From positions 10,505 through 74,504 of the forward strand of contig NZ_JADIKF010000036.1 in NCBI RefSeq assembly GCF_016904945.1: a stretch of DNA of 64,000 nt. Reading direction: 5' to 3'. Positions 1 through 9,221 of this stretch are shown one piece after another (positions within the stretch are counted from its first letter, which is position 1; each line of letters opens with the position of its first letter). Position numbers and translations under genes: made by a program. This DNA comes from Dyella mobilis. GTDB lineage: Bacteria; Pseudomonadota; Gammaproteobacteria; Xanthomonadales; Rhodanobacteraceae. Under the pieces are notes generated by a model. That model had not been told where the DNA came from. It did no database searches and was given only the letters and a program-made list of their open reading frames with translations.

Positions 1-1124
1 CGGACTTCAACCTCAACACGCTGTCGTTGATCGGCAACGGTTCGGCCCTGGCCGGCAACTACACGCTGGTCGGTGGTACGGATGCGCTGACGATCACCAA
101 GGCCACGTTGACCGTGAACGGCACGGCGGTGGGGACCAAGACCTACGACGGCAACACCACGGCTCAGCTGAGCGGTTCGCAATTGCAAGGCGTGTTCAGC
201 GGCGACAACGTGACGCTGGGCAACGACAGTACCGGTACCTTCGCGTCGCCGAACGCCGGCACGGGTATCGCGGTCAGCACCGGCATGAGCGTCAGCGGTG
301 CCGATGCGGGCAACTACACCCTGGTGCAGCCGGCCGGCCTTGCCGGCACGATTACCCCTTACGTGCTCAATCTCTCCGGCACGCGCGTGTATGACGCCAC
401 CACGGGAGCCGATGCGACGCTGTTCGGCAGCAGCGGTGTGCTGAACGGCATCAATGGCGACACGCTGACCTTGAACGGCGCCGGCGCGGTGTCCAGCAAG
501 AACGTGGGCAACTACACCGGCACGGACTTCAACCTCAACACGTTGGCGTTGACTGGCAACGGCTCGGCCCTGGCCGGCAACTACACGCTGGTCGGCGGTA
601 CGGATGCGCTGACGATCACCAAGGCCACGCTGACCGTGAACGGCACGGCGGTAGGGACCAAGACCTACGACGGCAACACCACGGCCCAGTTGAGCGGCTC
701 GCAGCTGCAAGGCGTGTTCAGCGGCGACAACGTGACGCTGGGCAACGACAGCACCGGTACTTTCGCATCGCCGAACGCCGGCACGGGTATCGCGGTCAGC
801 ACCGGCATGAGCGTCAGCGGTGCCGATGCGGGCAACTACACGCTGGTGCAGCCGGCCGGCCTTGCCGGCACGATTACCCCTTACGTGCTCAATCTCTCCG
901 GCACGCGCGTGTATGACGCCACCACGGGAGCCGACGCGGCGCTATTCGGCAGCAGCGGTGTGCTGAACGGCATCAATGGCGACACGCTAACCTTGAGTGG
1001 CGCAGGCACGGTCTCCAGCAAGAACGTGGGCAACTACACCGGCGCGGACTTCAACCTCAACACGCTGGCGCTGACCGGCAACGGTTCGGCCCTGGCTGGC
1101 AACTACACGCTGGTCGGCGGTACG
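1..1124 (+). repeat. 522-bp in-frame tandem repeat inside the exoprotein gene
   Basis: Copy 81-602 is followed by copy 603-1124, and 1-80 matches 523-602, so at least 2.15 copies are present and more probably lie upstream. The period is exactly 522 bp (174 codons). Copies differ by scattered, mostly silent changes. After 1125 the sequence diverges into related but distinct YDG units. Such repeats can expand or contract by recombination. Confidence 0.92.
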
Positions 1125-2414
1125 GATGCGATCGTCATCACGCCGCGGGTCATCACCGTCAGCGCCACTGGTCAGGACAAGACCTATGACACCGACAGCA
1201 CCGCCGGCGTAAGCCTGGCCAGCAATGGCGTGTTGCAGGGCGACACGGTGAACTTCCACGATGGCGCTGCCAATTTCAGCTCGCCCAATGCTGGCAATAA
1301 CGTGTCGATCGCCGTCAGCGGCATTACCGCCTCCGGCGTCGACGCCGGCAACTACAGCTTCAATAGCACGGCCACGACCAGCGCGACGATCAATCCGTAT
1401 GTACTCAACCTCACCGGCACGCGCGTGTACGACGGCAGCACCGACGCAAATGCCAGCCTGTTCGGCAACGACGGCGTGCTCGCCGGCCTGAACGGCCAGA
1501 CCGTGACGGTAAGCGGTTCGGGCGTGCTCGGCAGCAAGAATGTCGGTGCGCAAGGGCGCTTTGCCAATCTCGGTTCGCTGGTGCTTGGCAACGGCACCGG
1601 GCTGGGCAGCAACTACACGCTGGCCGGCGGTATCGATTGGGTGACCATCACGCCCGCCACGCTGACGGTGATCGGTACCACCACCAGCAATCGCGTGTAT
1701 GACGGCACGACCAACGATGCGTTGAGCGGCGCCACGCTCAGCGGCGTGTTCGGCGGCGACAACGTCGTGCTTGGCAACGCCACCGTCGGCCAGTTCGGCG
1801 ACAAGAACGTGGGCAATGGCAAATCGGTCGCCACCGACATGTCCATCAGCGGCGGCGATGCCGGCAATTACATCCTGGTGCAGCCGACCGGCTTGACCGC
1901 GGATATCACACCGCTGGCCATCGAGGTTACCGCCACCGGTACCAATCGCATGTACAACGGGAAGGTGGGCGATGTCGTTGCGCTCACGGTCAACGGCGTG
2001 TTGCCGGGAGATGCCGTAACGGTTACGGACGGGTCGGCCAATTTCGCCGATCCCTATGTCGGCAACGGCAAGACCGTCACCGTCAGCGGCATCACGGCGA
2101 GCGGCGCGGATGCGGGCAATTACCTGATCGTCGATCCGACCACGACCGCCACGGCCAACATCACCAGCGCCGGCTTTGCCGGCACCGGCGTGCAGGGCAG
2201 CTGGATTGCTCAGATGCAGGCCGGCTTGCAGTCCACGCCGATTGCCACGCCCTACGGGTCCGCCGACATGGACACGGTCGGCGTGTACAGCGGCAACCAT
2301 CAGTTGCGCCATCGCCCGATCGAGCGCAACCGCGCGCGCACCGATTTCCGTTCCGGTCTTGCCCTGAAATTGCAGGGCAGCGGTGTACGTCTGCCCACGG
2401 ATGCGTCGCCATGA
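1..2414 (+). CDS. Two-partner-secretion exoprotein with YDG repeats (TpsA), 3' part only
   Basis: The reading frame is open to the left edge, so only the C-terminal ~803 residues are visible; the N-terminal signal peptide and TPS domain lie outside the window. The protein is made of YDG-type domains with recurring (K/R)xYDG, GDNVTLGN and GADAGNYTL motifs, as in filamentous haemagglutinin-like adhesins. Two blocks are near-identical 174-residue units and later units are diverged. The last ~75 residues lack the repeat pattern and are Arg/Gln rich. The TpsB gene follows directly, which fits an exported surface adhesin of type Vb secretion. Exact ligand unknown; confident of class, not of role. 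Confidence 0.9.
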   Translation, partial: DFNLNTLSLIGNGSALAGNYTLVGGTDALTITKATLTVNGTAVGTKTYDGNTTAQLSGSQLQGVFSGDNVTLGNDSTGTFASPNAGTGIAVSTGMSVSGADAGNYTLVQPAGLAGTITPYVLNLSGTRVYDATTGADATLFGSSGVLNGINGDTLTLNGAGAVSSKNVGNYTGTDFNLNTLALTGNGSALAGNYTLVGGTDALTITKATLTVNGTAVGTKTYDGNTTAQLSGSQLQGVFSGDNVTLGNDSTGTFASPNAGTGIAVSTGMSVSGADAGNYTLVQPAGLAGTITPYVLNLSGTRVYDATTGADAALFGSSGVLNGINGDTLTLSGAGTVSSKNVGNYTGADFNLNTLALTGNGSALAGNYTLVGGTDAIVITPRVITVSATGQDKTYDTDSTAGVSLASNGVLQGDTVNFHDGAANFSSPNAGNNVSIAVSGITASGVDAGNYSFNSTATTSATINPYVLNLTGTRVYDGSTDANASLFGNDGVLAGLNGQTVTVSGSGVLGSKNVGAQGRFANLGSLVLGNGTGLGSNYTLAGGIDWVTITPATLTVIGTTTSNRVYDGTTNDALSGATLSGVFGGDNVVLGNATVGQFGDKNVGNGKSVATDMSISGGDAGNYILVQPTGLTADITPLAIEVTATGTNRMYNGKVGDVVALTVNGVLPGDAVTVTDGSANFADPYVGNGKTVTVSGITASGADAGNYLIVDPTTTATANITSAGFAGTGVQGSWIAQMQAGLQSTPIATPYGSADMDTVGVYSGNHQLRHRPIERNRARTDFRSGLALKLQGSGVRLPTDASP

Positions 2415-2467
2415 TGTTTCGCTTCTCCTTGCACCACGCCAAGCTGTCCCATCGCCCCGGTGAATTC

Positions 2468-4168
2468 ATGAAAATCGAGCCACGTACGGCCACGTTGCGT
2501 CTTTCCCTGCTTTGCTCCGCGCTTGCCCTGTGCGTCCCGTCCGTACATGCGCAAACGCACGTCGTTGCGCCGCAAACCAATAGCGGCCAGCTGCTGCAGC
2601 AAATGCAGCAGCCCGCGCAGCAGCCTTCATCCGACCTGGATCTGAATATCCAGAAACAAAAGACCCAGCGCTCGCAGGACAACAGCAAGTTTCAAGTCCG
2701 CAGCATCGAGATCGACGGCAACAAGCTGTTGCCGGCTGCCGCCTTGCATGCGCTGGTGGCATCCGCCGAGGGGCGCGAGCTGAGCCTCAACGATCTGGAT
2801 GATCTGGCGGACAAGATCAGCGCCTACTACCACGATCACGGCTACCCGCTTACCGTGGCCTATGTGCCGGCGCAGACCCTGCGCAATGGCGTGGTGCGTA
2901 TCTCGGTGGTGGAAGCGCGCTACGGCAAAGTGGTGCTGCAAAACCAGAGCGCCGTAGGCAGCTATCCGCTCAACGCCACGCTGTCGCCGCTGCAGCCGGG
3001 AAATCCGGTAAGCGAATACGGCCTGGAGCGCAGCCTGTTGCTGTTGTCGGACATCCCTGGCGCGATCGTCAATTCCGTGATGCGCCCCGGCGATGCGGAA
3101 GGTACTTCCGACCTGGTCGTGGATGTCACCTCCGCGCCGCGCTACACCGGCACGCTGGGCCTGGACAATTACGGCAATGCCTACACCGATCGCCTGCGTC
3201 TTTCCGGCACGTTCGACGTCAACGGCCTGTTCCATCAAGGCGATCTGCTCGATTTCAGCGGTGTCAGTTCCGGCGAAAACATGAACTACGGTCACCTCGG
3301 CTACCGTTATCTGCTGACCGGGCAGGGCACGACGCTGGGCTTGGGCTTGACCGGCCTCGATTACAAGCTGGGCAACGGCTTGTCCGACCTGCAAGCGCAT
3401 GGCACGGCCACGACGCAGAGCGTCAACCTGTCGCAGCCGTTCATTCGCAATACCCGCGGCAACCTGTATGCGCAGATCGAGTTCGATCACAAGCGCCTGT
3501 ACGACGACATCGACGTAGCCGGCCTGGAAACCCATCGCCACGAAAACAACTGGGTGTTGACGGTAGCCGGCGACCAGCGCGATAGCAGCGGCATTACCAA
3601 TTTCAACGTCAGCGGCACGTATGGACGCCTGTATCTGGACAACTTCCAGACCCTGTTCGCCGACTATTTCGGCGCGCGTACTGCAGGCAACTTCGTCAAA
3701 TGGGATTACTCCATCTCGCGGCTGCAGCAACTCGACACCACCAACGCGCTGTATTTCGGATTTTCGGGGCAGCATTCCAACAAGAACCTGGATACTTCCG
3801 AGCAGTTCTACCTTGGCGGCCCCAACACGGTGCGCGGCTATGACGTCGGCGTGGTTTCCGGCGCGCAAGGGAACTTGGCGACCATCGAGTATCGCCACGA
3901 TTTCACCTTTTCGCTATTGCCTGGACCTTGGCAGGCTTCGGCGTTTGTCGACAGCGGACACGTGCAGGCGTACAAGGATCCTTTCCTGCCGGGCGTGAAC
4001 GGTGCGCGCCTCAACAGTGCGGGCCTTGGGCTGCATTGGTCCGCTTCGCACGATTGGGTGGTTGCCACCAGCGTGGCAGTGCCCATCGGCAACAAGCCGG
4101 AGCTGGCCGGCCCGCACGTCGACACGTCGGCACGGTTCTGGCTCCAGGTGCAGAAAGGGTTTTACTGA
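2468..4168 (+). CDS. TpsB outer-membrane transporter, ShlB/FhaC/HecB family
   Basis: Predicted 566-residue outer-membrane pore that exports the partner exoprotein encoded just upstream. Residues 1-29 form a signal peptide ending VHA-Q. Residues about 75-150 are the POTRA domain (FQVRSIEIDGNKLL, then a YHDHGYPLTVAYVP segment). The remainder is a 16-strand-type barrel carrying the family motif VRGYD near residue 455, and it ends in an aromatic residue (GFY). I chose ATG 2468 because the signal peptide starts there and a GGTGA lies just upstream; an in-frame ATG at 2411 overlaps the exoprotein stop as ATGA and would add 19 residues. The overlap points to one transcript with the exoprotein. Confidence 0.93.
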   Translation: MKIEPRTATLRLSLLCSALALCVPSVHAQTHVVAPQTNSGQLLQQMQQPAQQPSSDLDLNIQKQKTQRSQDNSKFQVRSIEIDGNKLLPAAALHALVASAEGRELSLNDLDDLADKISAYYHDHGYPLTVAYVPAQTLRNGVVRISVVEARYGKVVLQNQSAVGSYPLNATLSPLQPGNPVSEYGLERSLLLLSDIPGAIVNSVMRPGDAEGTSDLVVDVTSAPRYTGTLGLDNYGNAYTDRLRLSGTFDVNGLFHQGDLLDFSGVSSGENMNYGHLGYRYLLTGQGTTLGLGLTGLDYKLGNGLSDLQAHGTATTQSVNLSQPFIRNTRGNLYAQIEFDHKRLYDDIDVAGLETHRHENNWVLTVAGDQRDSSGITNFNVSGTYGRLYLDNFQTLFADYFGARTAGNFVKWDYSISRLQQLDTTNALYFGFSGQHSNKNLDTSEQFYLGGPNTVRGYDVGVVSGAQGNLATIEYRHDFTFSLLPGPWQASAFVDSGHVQAYKDPFLPGVNGARLNSAGLGLHWSASHDWVVATSVAVPIGNKPELAGPHVDTSARFWLQVQKGFY

Positions 4169-4298
4169 TAGGGAACCGTAAAGCGTGCGCCTTCGATAAC
4201 GCAGGTCGGAGGCGCGCGATTTGGCGGAGGCGTTGATTCCGCCTTGCCGCAGTCTCCGCATCGCGTCTTCGCGGGCGCTTGGGCCGGGTTTGCGTCCG

Positions 4299-4312
4299 CA
4301 TATCGATATATG
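4299..4312. promoter_or_regulatory. Palindrome before the PadR operon, possible operator
   Basis: CATATCGATATATG contains the perfect palindrome ATATCGATAT (4300-4309), 13 bp before the PadR start codon. Autoregulation by PadR at such a site is typical of the family but is inferred here from position only. Confidence 0.35.
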
Positions 4313-4324
4313 TAGACTTAATCC

Positions 4325-4633
4325 ATGGCACCCTTCAGAGCCCCCTCTGCGCAAACCGTGATGCTCCTGGCAGCACTGATGTCGCAGCGTACTCAGTGGC
4401 TGCACGGCTACGACCTGTCGGAGCAGACCGGGCTTCCTTCGGGAACGCTCTATCCCATCCTCATGCGCTTGAGCGATCGGGGCATGGTCGAATCCAAGTG
4501 GGAGCCGTCGCCGCATCAAGGCCGTCCGCCCAGAAAGCTCTATCGCCTCACTGCGGAAGGGGCGGCTTACGCGACCGAGCACGTGCGTGCGAGCCAGGTG
4601 AAATGGCGGCCGCTGTCGCCGGGGCGCGCCTGA
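4325..4633 (+). CDS. PadR family transcriptional regulator
   Basis: 102-residue protein with the PadR winged-helix signature: HGYDLSEQTGLPSGTLYPILMRLSDRGMVES followed by the wing GRPPRKLYRLTAEG. It binds DNA as a dimer in this family and usually represses neighbouring transporter genes. It is first in a five-gene run; its TGA overlaps the next ATG (TGATG at 4631-4635) and an ABC exporter follows, so it probably controls that operon. No clear ribosome binding site is seen before ATG 4325. Length is at the short end for PadR (subfamily without the long C-terminal coiled coil). Confidence 0.88.
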   Translation: MAPFRAPSAQTVMLLAALMSQRTQWLHGYDLSEQTGLPSGTLYPILMRLSDRGMVESKWEPSPHQGRPPRKLYRLTAEGAAYATEHVRASQVKWRPLSPGRA

Positions 4634-5010
4634 TGGGTGACGACGGCGCCAAGTCCAGGGCACTGACGGCGGCCATTCGCTTCGCGACCTGGATGCTGCC
4701 GGCGCACCGCAAAGAATGGGCCGATGCCACCTTCAACGAGGTGGCTTATATCGACACGCAGCTCGCCAGGTGGCGATGGGTGCTCGGTTGCACGCTCTTC
4801 GCCGTCAGAGAGAGGGCGGTCCACGAACTGGCCACGACGTTTTCGGCGCGCAGCACGTTGCGTGCGCTATGCGGGCTGAGTGCCGCGTCGGTCATGCTGG
4901 CGGTCGGCATCTTCATTATTCAGAAGCCCTACCAACAGGAGCGCATCGTGCTCATGGTTCTTCACAGTGTCGGCTTGTCGGCCGCGCATCGCCCCGGGTC
5001 CGCACCATAG
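4633..5010 (+). CDS. Small membrane protein translationally coupled to PadR
   Basis: 125 residues, start codon overlapping the PadR stop. The N-terminal half is soluble and contains HRKEWADATFNEVAYID; a hydrophobic helix (about residues 77-97, ALCGLSAASVMLAVGIFII) anchors the C-terminal part. Small membrane proteins coupled to PadR often relay or hold the regulator or transporter, but the function is not known here. The next gene starts 40 bp downstream. Recognised only by context. Confidence 0.7.
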   Translation: MGDDGAKSRALTAAIRFATWMLPAHRKEWADATFNEVAYIDTQLARWRWVLGCTLFAVRERAVHELATTFSARSTLRALCGLSAASVMLAVGIFIIQKPYQQERIVLMVLHSVGLSAAHRPGSAP

Positions 5011-5049
5011 CGGCTCACGCTACGACGGAACGCAGGAGATGGCGCACAC

Positions 5050-5943
5050 GTGACTGACGATCCGATTATCGAAACGCGCGGCCTGAGCCGGCGCTATGGC
5101 AGGGTGGAAGCGGTACGCGATCTGAGTTTTACGGTGGAGCGCGGCCAGATCACCGGGTTTCTGGGGCGCAACGGTGCCGGCAAGAGCACCACGATCAAGA
5201 TGCTGCTCGGCATGATCCGCCCCACCGCAGGCACCGGGCGGGTGCTGGGATACGACATCGACGATCCCGTGCAAAGCGTGCAGATCCGTCGGCGCATTGC
5301 CTACGTGGGCGAAGACAAAGGCTTGTACGGCTACATGAGCGTCGGCGAGCTCATCCGCTTTACCCGTTCGTTCTATCCGGACTGGCAACCGCAGATCGAA
5401 GCGCGCCTGCTCCAGGACTACCAGTTGCCGCTGGGGCGCAAGGTCAAGGCCATTTCCAAAGGCATGCGCACCAAGCTGGCCCTGTTGCTGGCACTGGCCA
5501 GGCGGCCGGAGCTGATCATTCTCGACGAACCTTCGGAAGGTCTCGACCCGGTGTCCATCGAAGAGCTGCTGCAAGCGTTGCAAGAGATCCGTGCCGGCGG
5601 CACCAGCGTCTTCTTCTCTTCGCACCAGTTGAGCGAGGTGGAGCAGATTGCCGACCGGGTGTTGATGATCGATCATGGGCGGCTGGTCATGGACACTTTG
5701 CTCAGCAACCTGCTGAACAACTATCGCAACATCACTGTAGAAATCGCTGCGCAGGAGCCGATGCCTGCTTTCAGTCTGGCTGGGGTGGAGCGCACCCGTG
5801 TTACGGGGCGGCAGGCGAGGGTGCTCGCCAGTTCCAATGTCGAGGGCATCGTGGACTATGCGCGCGCGCTCAGTGCGACCGTACAGGTGACGCCGGTGAA
5901 TTTGCGCGAAGTCTTTCTCGACATGGTCAGGGACACCACCTGA
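5050..5943 (+). CDS. ABC transporter ATP-binding protein
   Basis: 297-residue nucleotide-binding subunit. Walker A GRNGAGKST at residues 39-47, signature region ISKGMRTK near 135, Walker B LIILDEPSEGLDP near 155-167 and the H-loop SSHQ near 190. It hydrolyses ATP to drive the two membrane proteins encoded next. The C-terminal ~80 residues resemble the accessory region of drug/lipid-type ABC-2 ATPases. Start is GTG 5050, preceded by AGGAG at 5034-5038. Its stop overlaps the next start (TGATG). Confidence 0.93.
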   Translation: MTDDPIIETRGLSRRYGRVEAVRDLSFTVERGQITGFLGRNGAGKSTTIKMLLGMIRPTAGTGRVLGYDIDDPVQSVQIRRRIAYVGEDKGLYGYMSVGELIRFTRSFYPDWQPQIEARLLQDYQLPLGRKVKAISKGMRTKLALLLALARRPELIILDEPSEGLDPVSIEELLQALQEIRAGGTSVFFSSHQLSEVEQIADRVLMIDHGRLVMDTLLSNLLNNYRNITVEIAAQEPMPAFSLAGVERTRVTGRQARVLASSNVEGIVDYARALSATVQVTPVNLREVFLDMVRDTT

Positions 5944-6686
5944 TGCTCTGGTACAAGATGTGGCGGGAAAGCCGGATCCGCTTTGCCATCGGCGCCGCGG
6001 CCTTGCTGTGGATGTGCGCGCTGGTGGTGGCACTGCAGCAACGCGTACGCGCACGTGCCGATGAACCGCTGAGTTATGCGCGCTACATCTGGGCCGCCGT
6101 TTATAAAGCCAATGTGCTGGACCTGTTTATTCTCCTGGTGATCGTACTTGGGCTGGGCGGGGTGCTGCAGGAGCGTGCACAAGGTACTGCCGGATTTACG
6201 CTCTCGCTGCCGGTAAGCCGATGGCGGCTTGTCAGTGCCAGGGCTTCCATGGGACTGATCCAGGTTGCGTTGCTGGCACTGTTGCCCGCATTGCTGATTC
6301 CGTTGCTGTCCCCGTTTTTCGGCGAAGCTTATTCGTTTGCACGCGCCTTGCAGTTCAGCGCGTTGTGGGCCGGCTGCGGCATGCTCGTCTTCGCCATGGC
6401 GTTCTTCTTTTCCTGCGTTCTGCCCGGAGCCTACTCGCCGGCCGTGGCTTCGGTAGCGGGATTGCTGGCTTATTCGGTGCTCGCCGACCTGTCTTGGCTG
6501 GCGCGTTTTCCTGCGTTGGATTTGTTCGGCACGATGCATGGCGCGCAGCTTTCCGTGCAGGCTGCGCCGACGCTGGCGAGCTTCGCCGCACCACTGCCTT
6601 GGCTTGCGCTTGGCCTCTACGCGGGGATCGCGCTGGGTCTCATTGGGGCGGCCGGCAGCGTCGTGGCACGCAGGGATTTTTCATGA
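5943..6686 (+). CDS. ABC-2 type transporter permease, first of two
   Basis: 247 residues with six predicted hydrophobic segments (first at about 14-32, then about 60-80, 95-125, 135-160, 165-185 and near the C-terminus). It lacks enzymatic motifs and should form half of the membrane channel with the next gene. Overlaps the ATPase stop by one base and the next start by ATGA, a tight operon. It shares length and the pattern MLWYKxWRESRxRF with the next protein, so the two are likely ancient duplicates. Substrate not readable from the sequence. Confidence 0.88.
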   Translation: MLWYKMWRESRIRFAIGAAALLWMCALVVALQQRVRARADEPLSYARYIWAAVYKANVLDLFILLVIVLGLGGVLQERAQGTAGFTLSLPVSRWRLVSARASMGLIQVALLALLPALLIPLLSPFFGEAYSFARALQFSALWAGCGMLVFAMAFFFSCVLPGAYSPAVASVAGLLAYSVLADLSWLARFPALDLFGTMHGAQLSVQAAPTLASFAAPLPWLALGLYAGIALGLIGAAGSVVARRDFS

Positions 6687-7450
6687 GTGTGACGATGCCC
6701 TTGCTGTTCAAGGCCTGGCGCGAGAGCAGTGGGCGGTTCCTGCTTGGTGCGGCGCTGCTGGCTGCCACGTGCGTATTGGGTGTGGTTTGCCGCGACGGCC
6801 TGATCGGGTGGTACGCGCCACGCGGGGAGTTCATCGGCGACCGGTATGTCGGCTACATCTACCGGCTGATCTATGGCGGACCGGCGCGCGCCTTGTTCGT
6901 GATCCTGTCCATGGTGCTTGCGTTGGGCGGATTACAACGCGAGCGCCTGCACCGAACGGTGGGATTTACACTGGCCCTGCCGGTGAGTCGCTTGCACCTG
7001 ACGTTGGCGCAGGCGCTGTTGGGCGTGGGGCAGATTGCCGTGCTCTCTGTATTGCCGCTGCTGACGTTGATGATGTGCTCCCGCCTGGCGCACGTGTCCT
7101 ATCCGCTGGGGCAGATGGCTCGCTTCGCGTTGTTGTGGTTTGTCGGCGGCACGGTCTTCTTCGCCATAGCCTTCCTGTCAGCAATACTGTTTAGCAGCGA
7201 ATATGCGGCGCTGGCCATTTCGTTCGTCTTTTCGATCTTCTATCCGGTGGCGACGCTGATTCCTCCGCTGAGCCGCTATCCGCTGAATATCCACCACATC
7301 ATGAGCGGCATGGCGATGCCGTATTTCGATGCGCGCGAGGCGTTGCTGGTCGGTGCGCCGCCATGGATGCTGCTGGCCTGCATGATGGCGGTTGCGGCTG
7401 CGCTGATTGCCGTGGCGGTTCAGGTCGCGCGGCAAAGGGATTTTTGTTAA
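6683..7450 (+). CDS. ABC-2 type transporter permease, second of two
   Basis: 255-residue integral membrane protein from ATG 6683 (ATGA overlap with the preceding stop). The N-terminus LLFKAWRESSGRFLLGAALL and the internal FTLALPVSRLHLTLAQA match the first permease (FTLSLPVSRWRLVSARA), so the pair makes a heterodimeric ABC-2 exporter with the ATPase at 5050. About six hydrophobic helices. It is the last gene of the operon; a stem-loop follows at 7514. The frame is open upstream of 6683 but that part shadows the first permease. Confidence 0.87.
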   Translation: MSVTMPLLFKAWRESSGRFLLGAALLAATCVLGVVCRDGLIGWYAPRGEFIGDRYVGYIYRLIYGGPARALFVILSMVLALGGLQRERLHRTVGFTLALPVSRLHLTLAQALLGVGQIAVLSVLPLLTLMMCSRLAHVSYPLGQMARFALLWFVGGTVFFAIAFLSAILFSSEYAALAISFVFSIFYPVATLIPPLSRYPLNIHHIMSGMAMPYFDAREALLVGAPPWMLLACMMAVAAALIAVAVQVARQRDFC

Positions 7451-7513
7451 TGAAGTACCGGGCCAGGAATGCTTGAAGCGCCGAAGCCTTCCTGCGTGAC
7501 GTGCCCCTCCACG

Positions 7514-7542
7514 AGCCGCGCGCCCTGCGAGCGGCTTTGTTT
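7514..7542 (+). terminator. Intrinsic terminator after the ABC operon
   Basis: AGCCGC (7514-7519) pairs with GCGGCT (7531-7536), followed by TTTGTTT. It sits between the convergent ABC operon and the hydrolase gene. Confidence 0.55.
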
Positions 7543-7558
7543 CCTTGACTAATGGCGA

Positions 7559-8650
7559 TCAGTGCCGTTCGGCGCGCACTTTGTCCAGGAGCGTGTTGAA
7601 CTGCACGACGGTCTGCTCGGCAGGGAAGTTGCAGTGTCCTTCGCCGAACGGTGGCAGGACAGTCAGCCACTTGCTGTCGCCTGCCGCACGGACTTGCTCG
7701 GGGTAGATGGAGTGGAATCGCGCGGGAATGGTTGGGTCGCTGGTATTCCACTGCATGACCAGCGGTATGTCGATGCGACCGGTCAAGGTGACATTGCGGC
7801 GGGCGTAGTCCATGGCAGCGGGTGAGCCGGTGTAGCGATGTACCTTGCGGTTGAACGCGTCGTCGTCACCGAAACCGCGATAAACCGTGTTGCGATTGTC
7901 CACCGGCATGCCGCCCGCACGGTGCTCGATTTCGCGCAACGCCATGTAATAAAGCGAAAACGATGTCGTTTCCAGTCGCCGACTCAGGATGGCGGCCTCC
8001 TTCGGGTGCGCTTGCAGCGCTTTGTCGAAGACAGCCGCTGGAATGAAAGGAGGCGAATCGGGAGCGGTCAGATCGGGCAGTACGCCAGGTATCAACGCGT
8101 CGAATGCCACCAACGGGGTGAGCAGGCCCCGCGCGACCATTTCTGGAGTCGAGACCGTCACGCCACAGGTGATCAGCGCGCCGTCATAGGCGTGCGGATA
8201 GTGTTCGATGCTGGCCGCAACCTCCATGCCACCCAGCGAAAAGCCGTAGATATACGTATGCGCAGGTTGTGCAAAGGCATGAATGAAATATCGCCGAAGC
8301 CGTTCGTTGTCGACGACGGCATCGCCTACGGCCCAGCCTTGCGATGAATATTGGCTTTGCGCAACGGCATAACCCAGGCCAAGAAAGTTTGACGTGGCGT
8401 CCGCCGCCCTCATCGGGTTTTTTATCGGTGCACCTACGGGCTGGTAGCCGTGCATCAGCATGACCAGGTCGCCGTTCCAGTTGGCCGGGATGTCGATGCG
8501 GTAGAGCGCGCCTTGCAAGGTTCCAGTGTGCGCACCTGGCTGCAGGCCGGCGGCCTGTGCTGGCAGCGAAGCGATGCCGATCCAGACTGTCAGCACGAGC
8601 CAGCTAGTGAAGAACCGAATGGGGATGCAGCGCGATAGTGCTCGTTTCAC
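7559..8650 (-). CDS. Secreted alpha/beta hydrolase
   Basis: 363 residues. GTG 8650 is chosen because GAGGA lies about 8 bp upstream and a signal peptide follows (KRALSRCIPIRFF, hydrophobic core, cleavage after AQA). The mature protein has the alpha/beta-hydrolase oxyanion strand LVMLMHGYQP and the nucleophile elbow GFSLGG; a late GEGHCNF supplies a candidate catalytic His. Substrate unknown; esterase or peptidase-like activity in the periplasm or outside the cell is likely. It lies 4 bp after the stop of the small secreted protein at 8655, so both are co-transcribed. Confidence 0.82.
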   Translation of the reverse strand: MKRALSRCIPIRFFTSWLVLTVWIGIASLPAQAAGLQPGAHTGTLQGALYRIDIPANWNGDLVMLMHGYQPVGAPIKNPMRAADATSNFLGLGYAVAQSQYSSQGWAVGDAVVDNERLRRYFIHAFAQPAHTYIYGFSLGGMEVAASIEHYPHAYDGALITCGVTVSTPEMVARGLLTPLVAFDALIPGVLPDLTAPDSPPFIPAAVFDKALQAHPKEAAILSRRLETTSFSLYYMALREIEHRAGGMPVDNRNTVYRGFGDDDAFNRKVHRYTGSPAAMDYARRNVTLTGRIDIPLVMQWNTSDPTIPARFHSIYPEQVRAAGDSKWLTVLPPFGEGHCNFPAEQTVVQFNTLLDKVRAERH

Positions 8651-8654
8651 GTGA

Positions 8655-9062
8655 TTATTCCTCGCTCTTGAAGATGTGCGTGCCGGGCCGGTAGGCATGG
8701 AAATGACAGAGGTCGAACCGGCGCGTGACGATGCGGTTGCCGTCCGAAAGCGTCGTGCGCAGATCGTGCAGGCAGCCGCCGCCGTCGCGAATCTGCATCA
8801 AGACGGCGGATCCGCTGTCGAACGACGATTCCTGCATGGGGCGCATGAAATCGATTTCGTTCCAGCGATCGGTTCCGGCGGGAGTGATCGAAAACGAATC
8901 GATGTGGCTGCGCGTGTCGTTGATGATCTCCAGGACAAACGAAGAATGAGACGCGCCACCGGTATCCGCTTTGGGGGCTGCGGCCTGCACGAGCGGAGAT
9001 GCGATTCCGATCGAGGCTGCCGCCAGGCAACGTACGGCAAGATCTGCTGCGGTATGTTTCAC
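8655..9062 (-). CDS. Small secreted protein of unknown function
   Basis: 135 residues with an N-terminal signal peptide (cleavage about VQAAA) and two cysteines (GGGCLHDL and FDLCHF) that could form a disulfide. The middle, FVLEIINDTRSHIDSFSITPAG, reads as a beta-rich extracytoplasmic domain. No family recognised. It shares a transcript with the downstream hydrolase. Confidence 0.68.
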   Translation of the reverse strand: MKHTAADLAVRCLAAASIGIASPLVQAAAPKADTGGASHSSFVLEIINDTRSHIDSFSITPAGTDRWNEIDFMRPMQESSFDSGSAVLMQIRDGGGCLHDLRTTLSDGNRIVTRRFDLCHFHAYRPGTHIFKSEE

Positions 9063-9221
9063 ATCATCACTCCTGAGGGGGAAGGAGGCACAGGGGTGCC
9101 GTTGCGGCCATTCGCAATGGCCACAGGTCGATGGAGGTGGGAGAGGGTGCAGCCGGGTCCCCGGCCGAGGACCGTCAAACGCGAATCGGTTGAAAACTCG
9201 TTTATCGGGAGCGCAAAGCGC

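Noticed and set aside
987..2312. 441-codon antisense ORF over the exoprotein gene
   Set aside because: It arises from codon bias and the repetitive DNA of the coding strand; no ribosome site and no recognisable domain.
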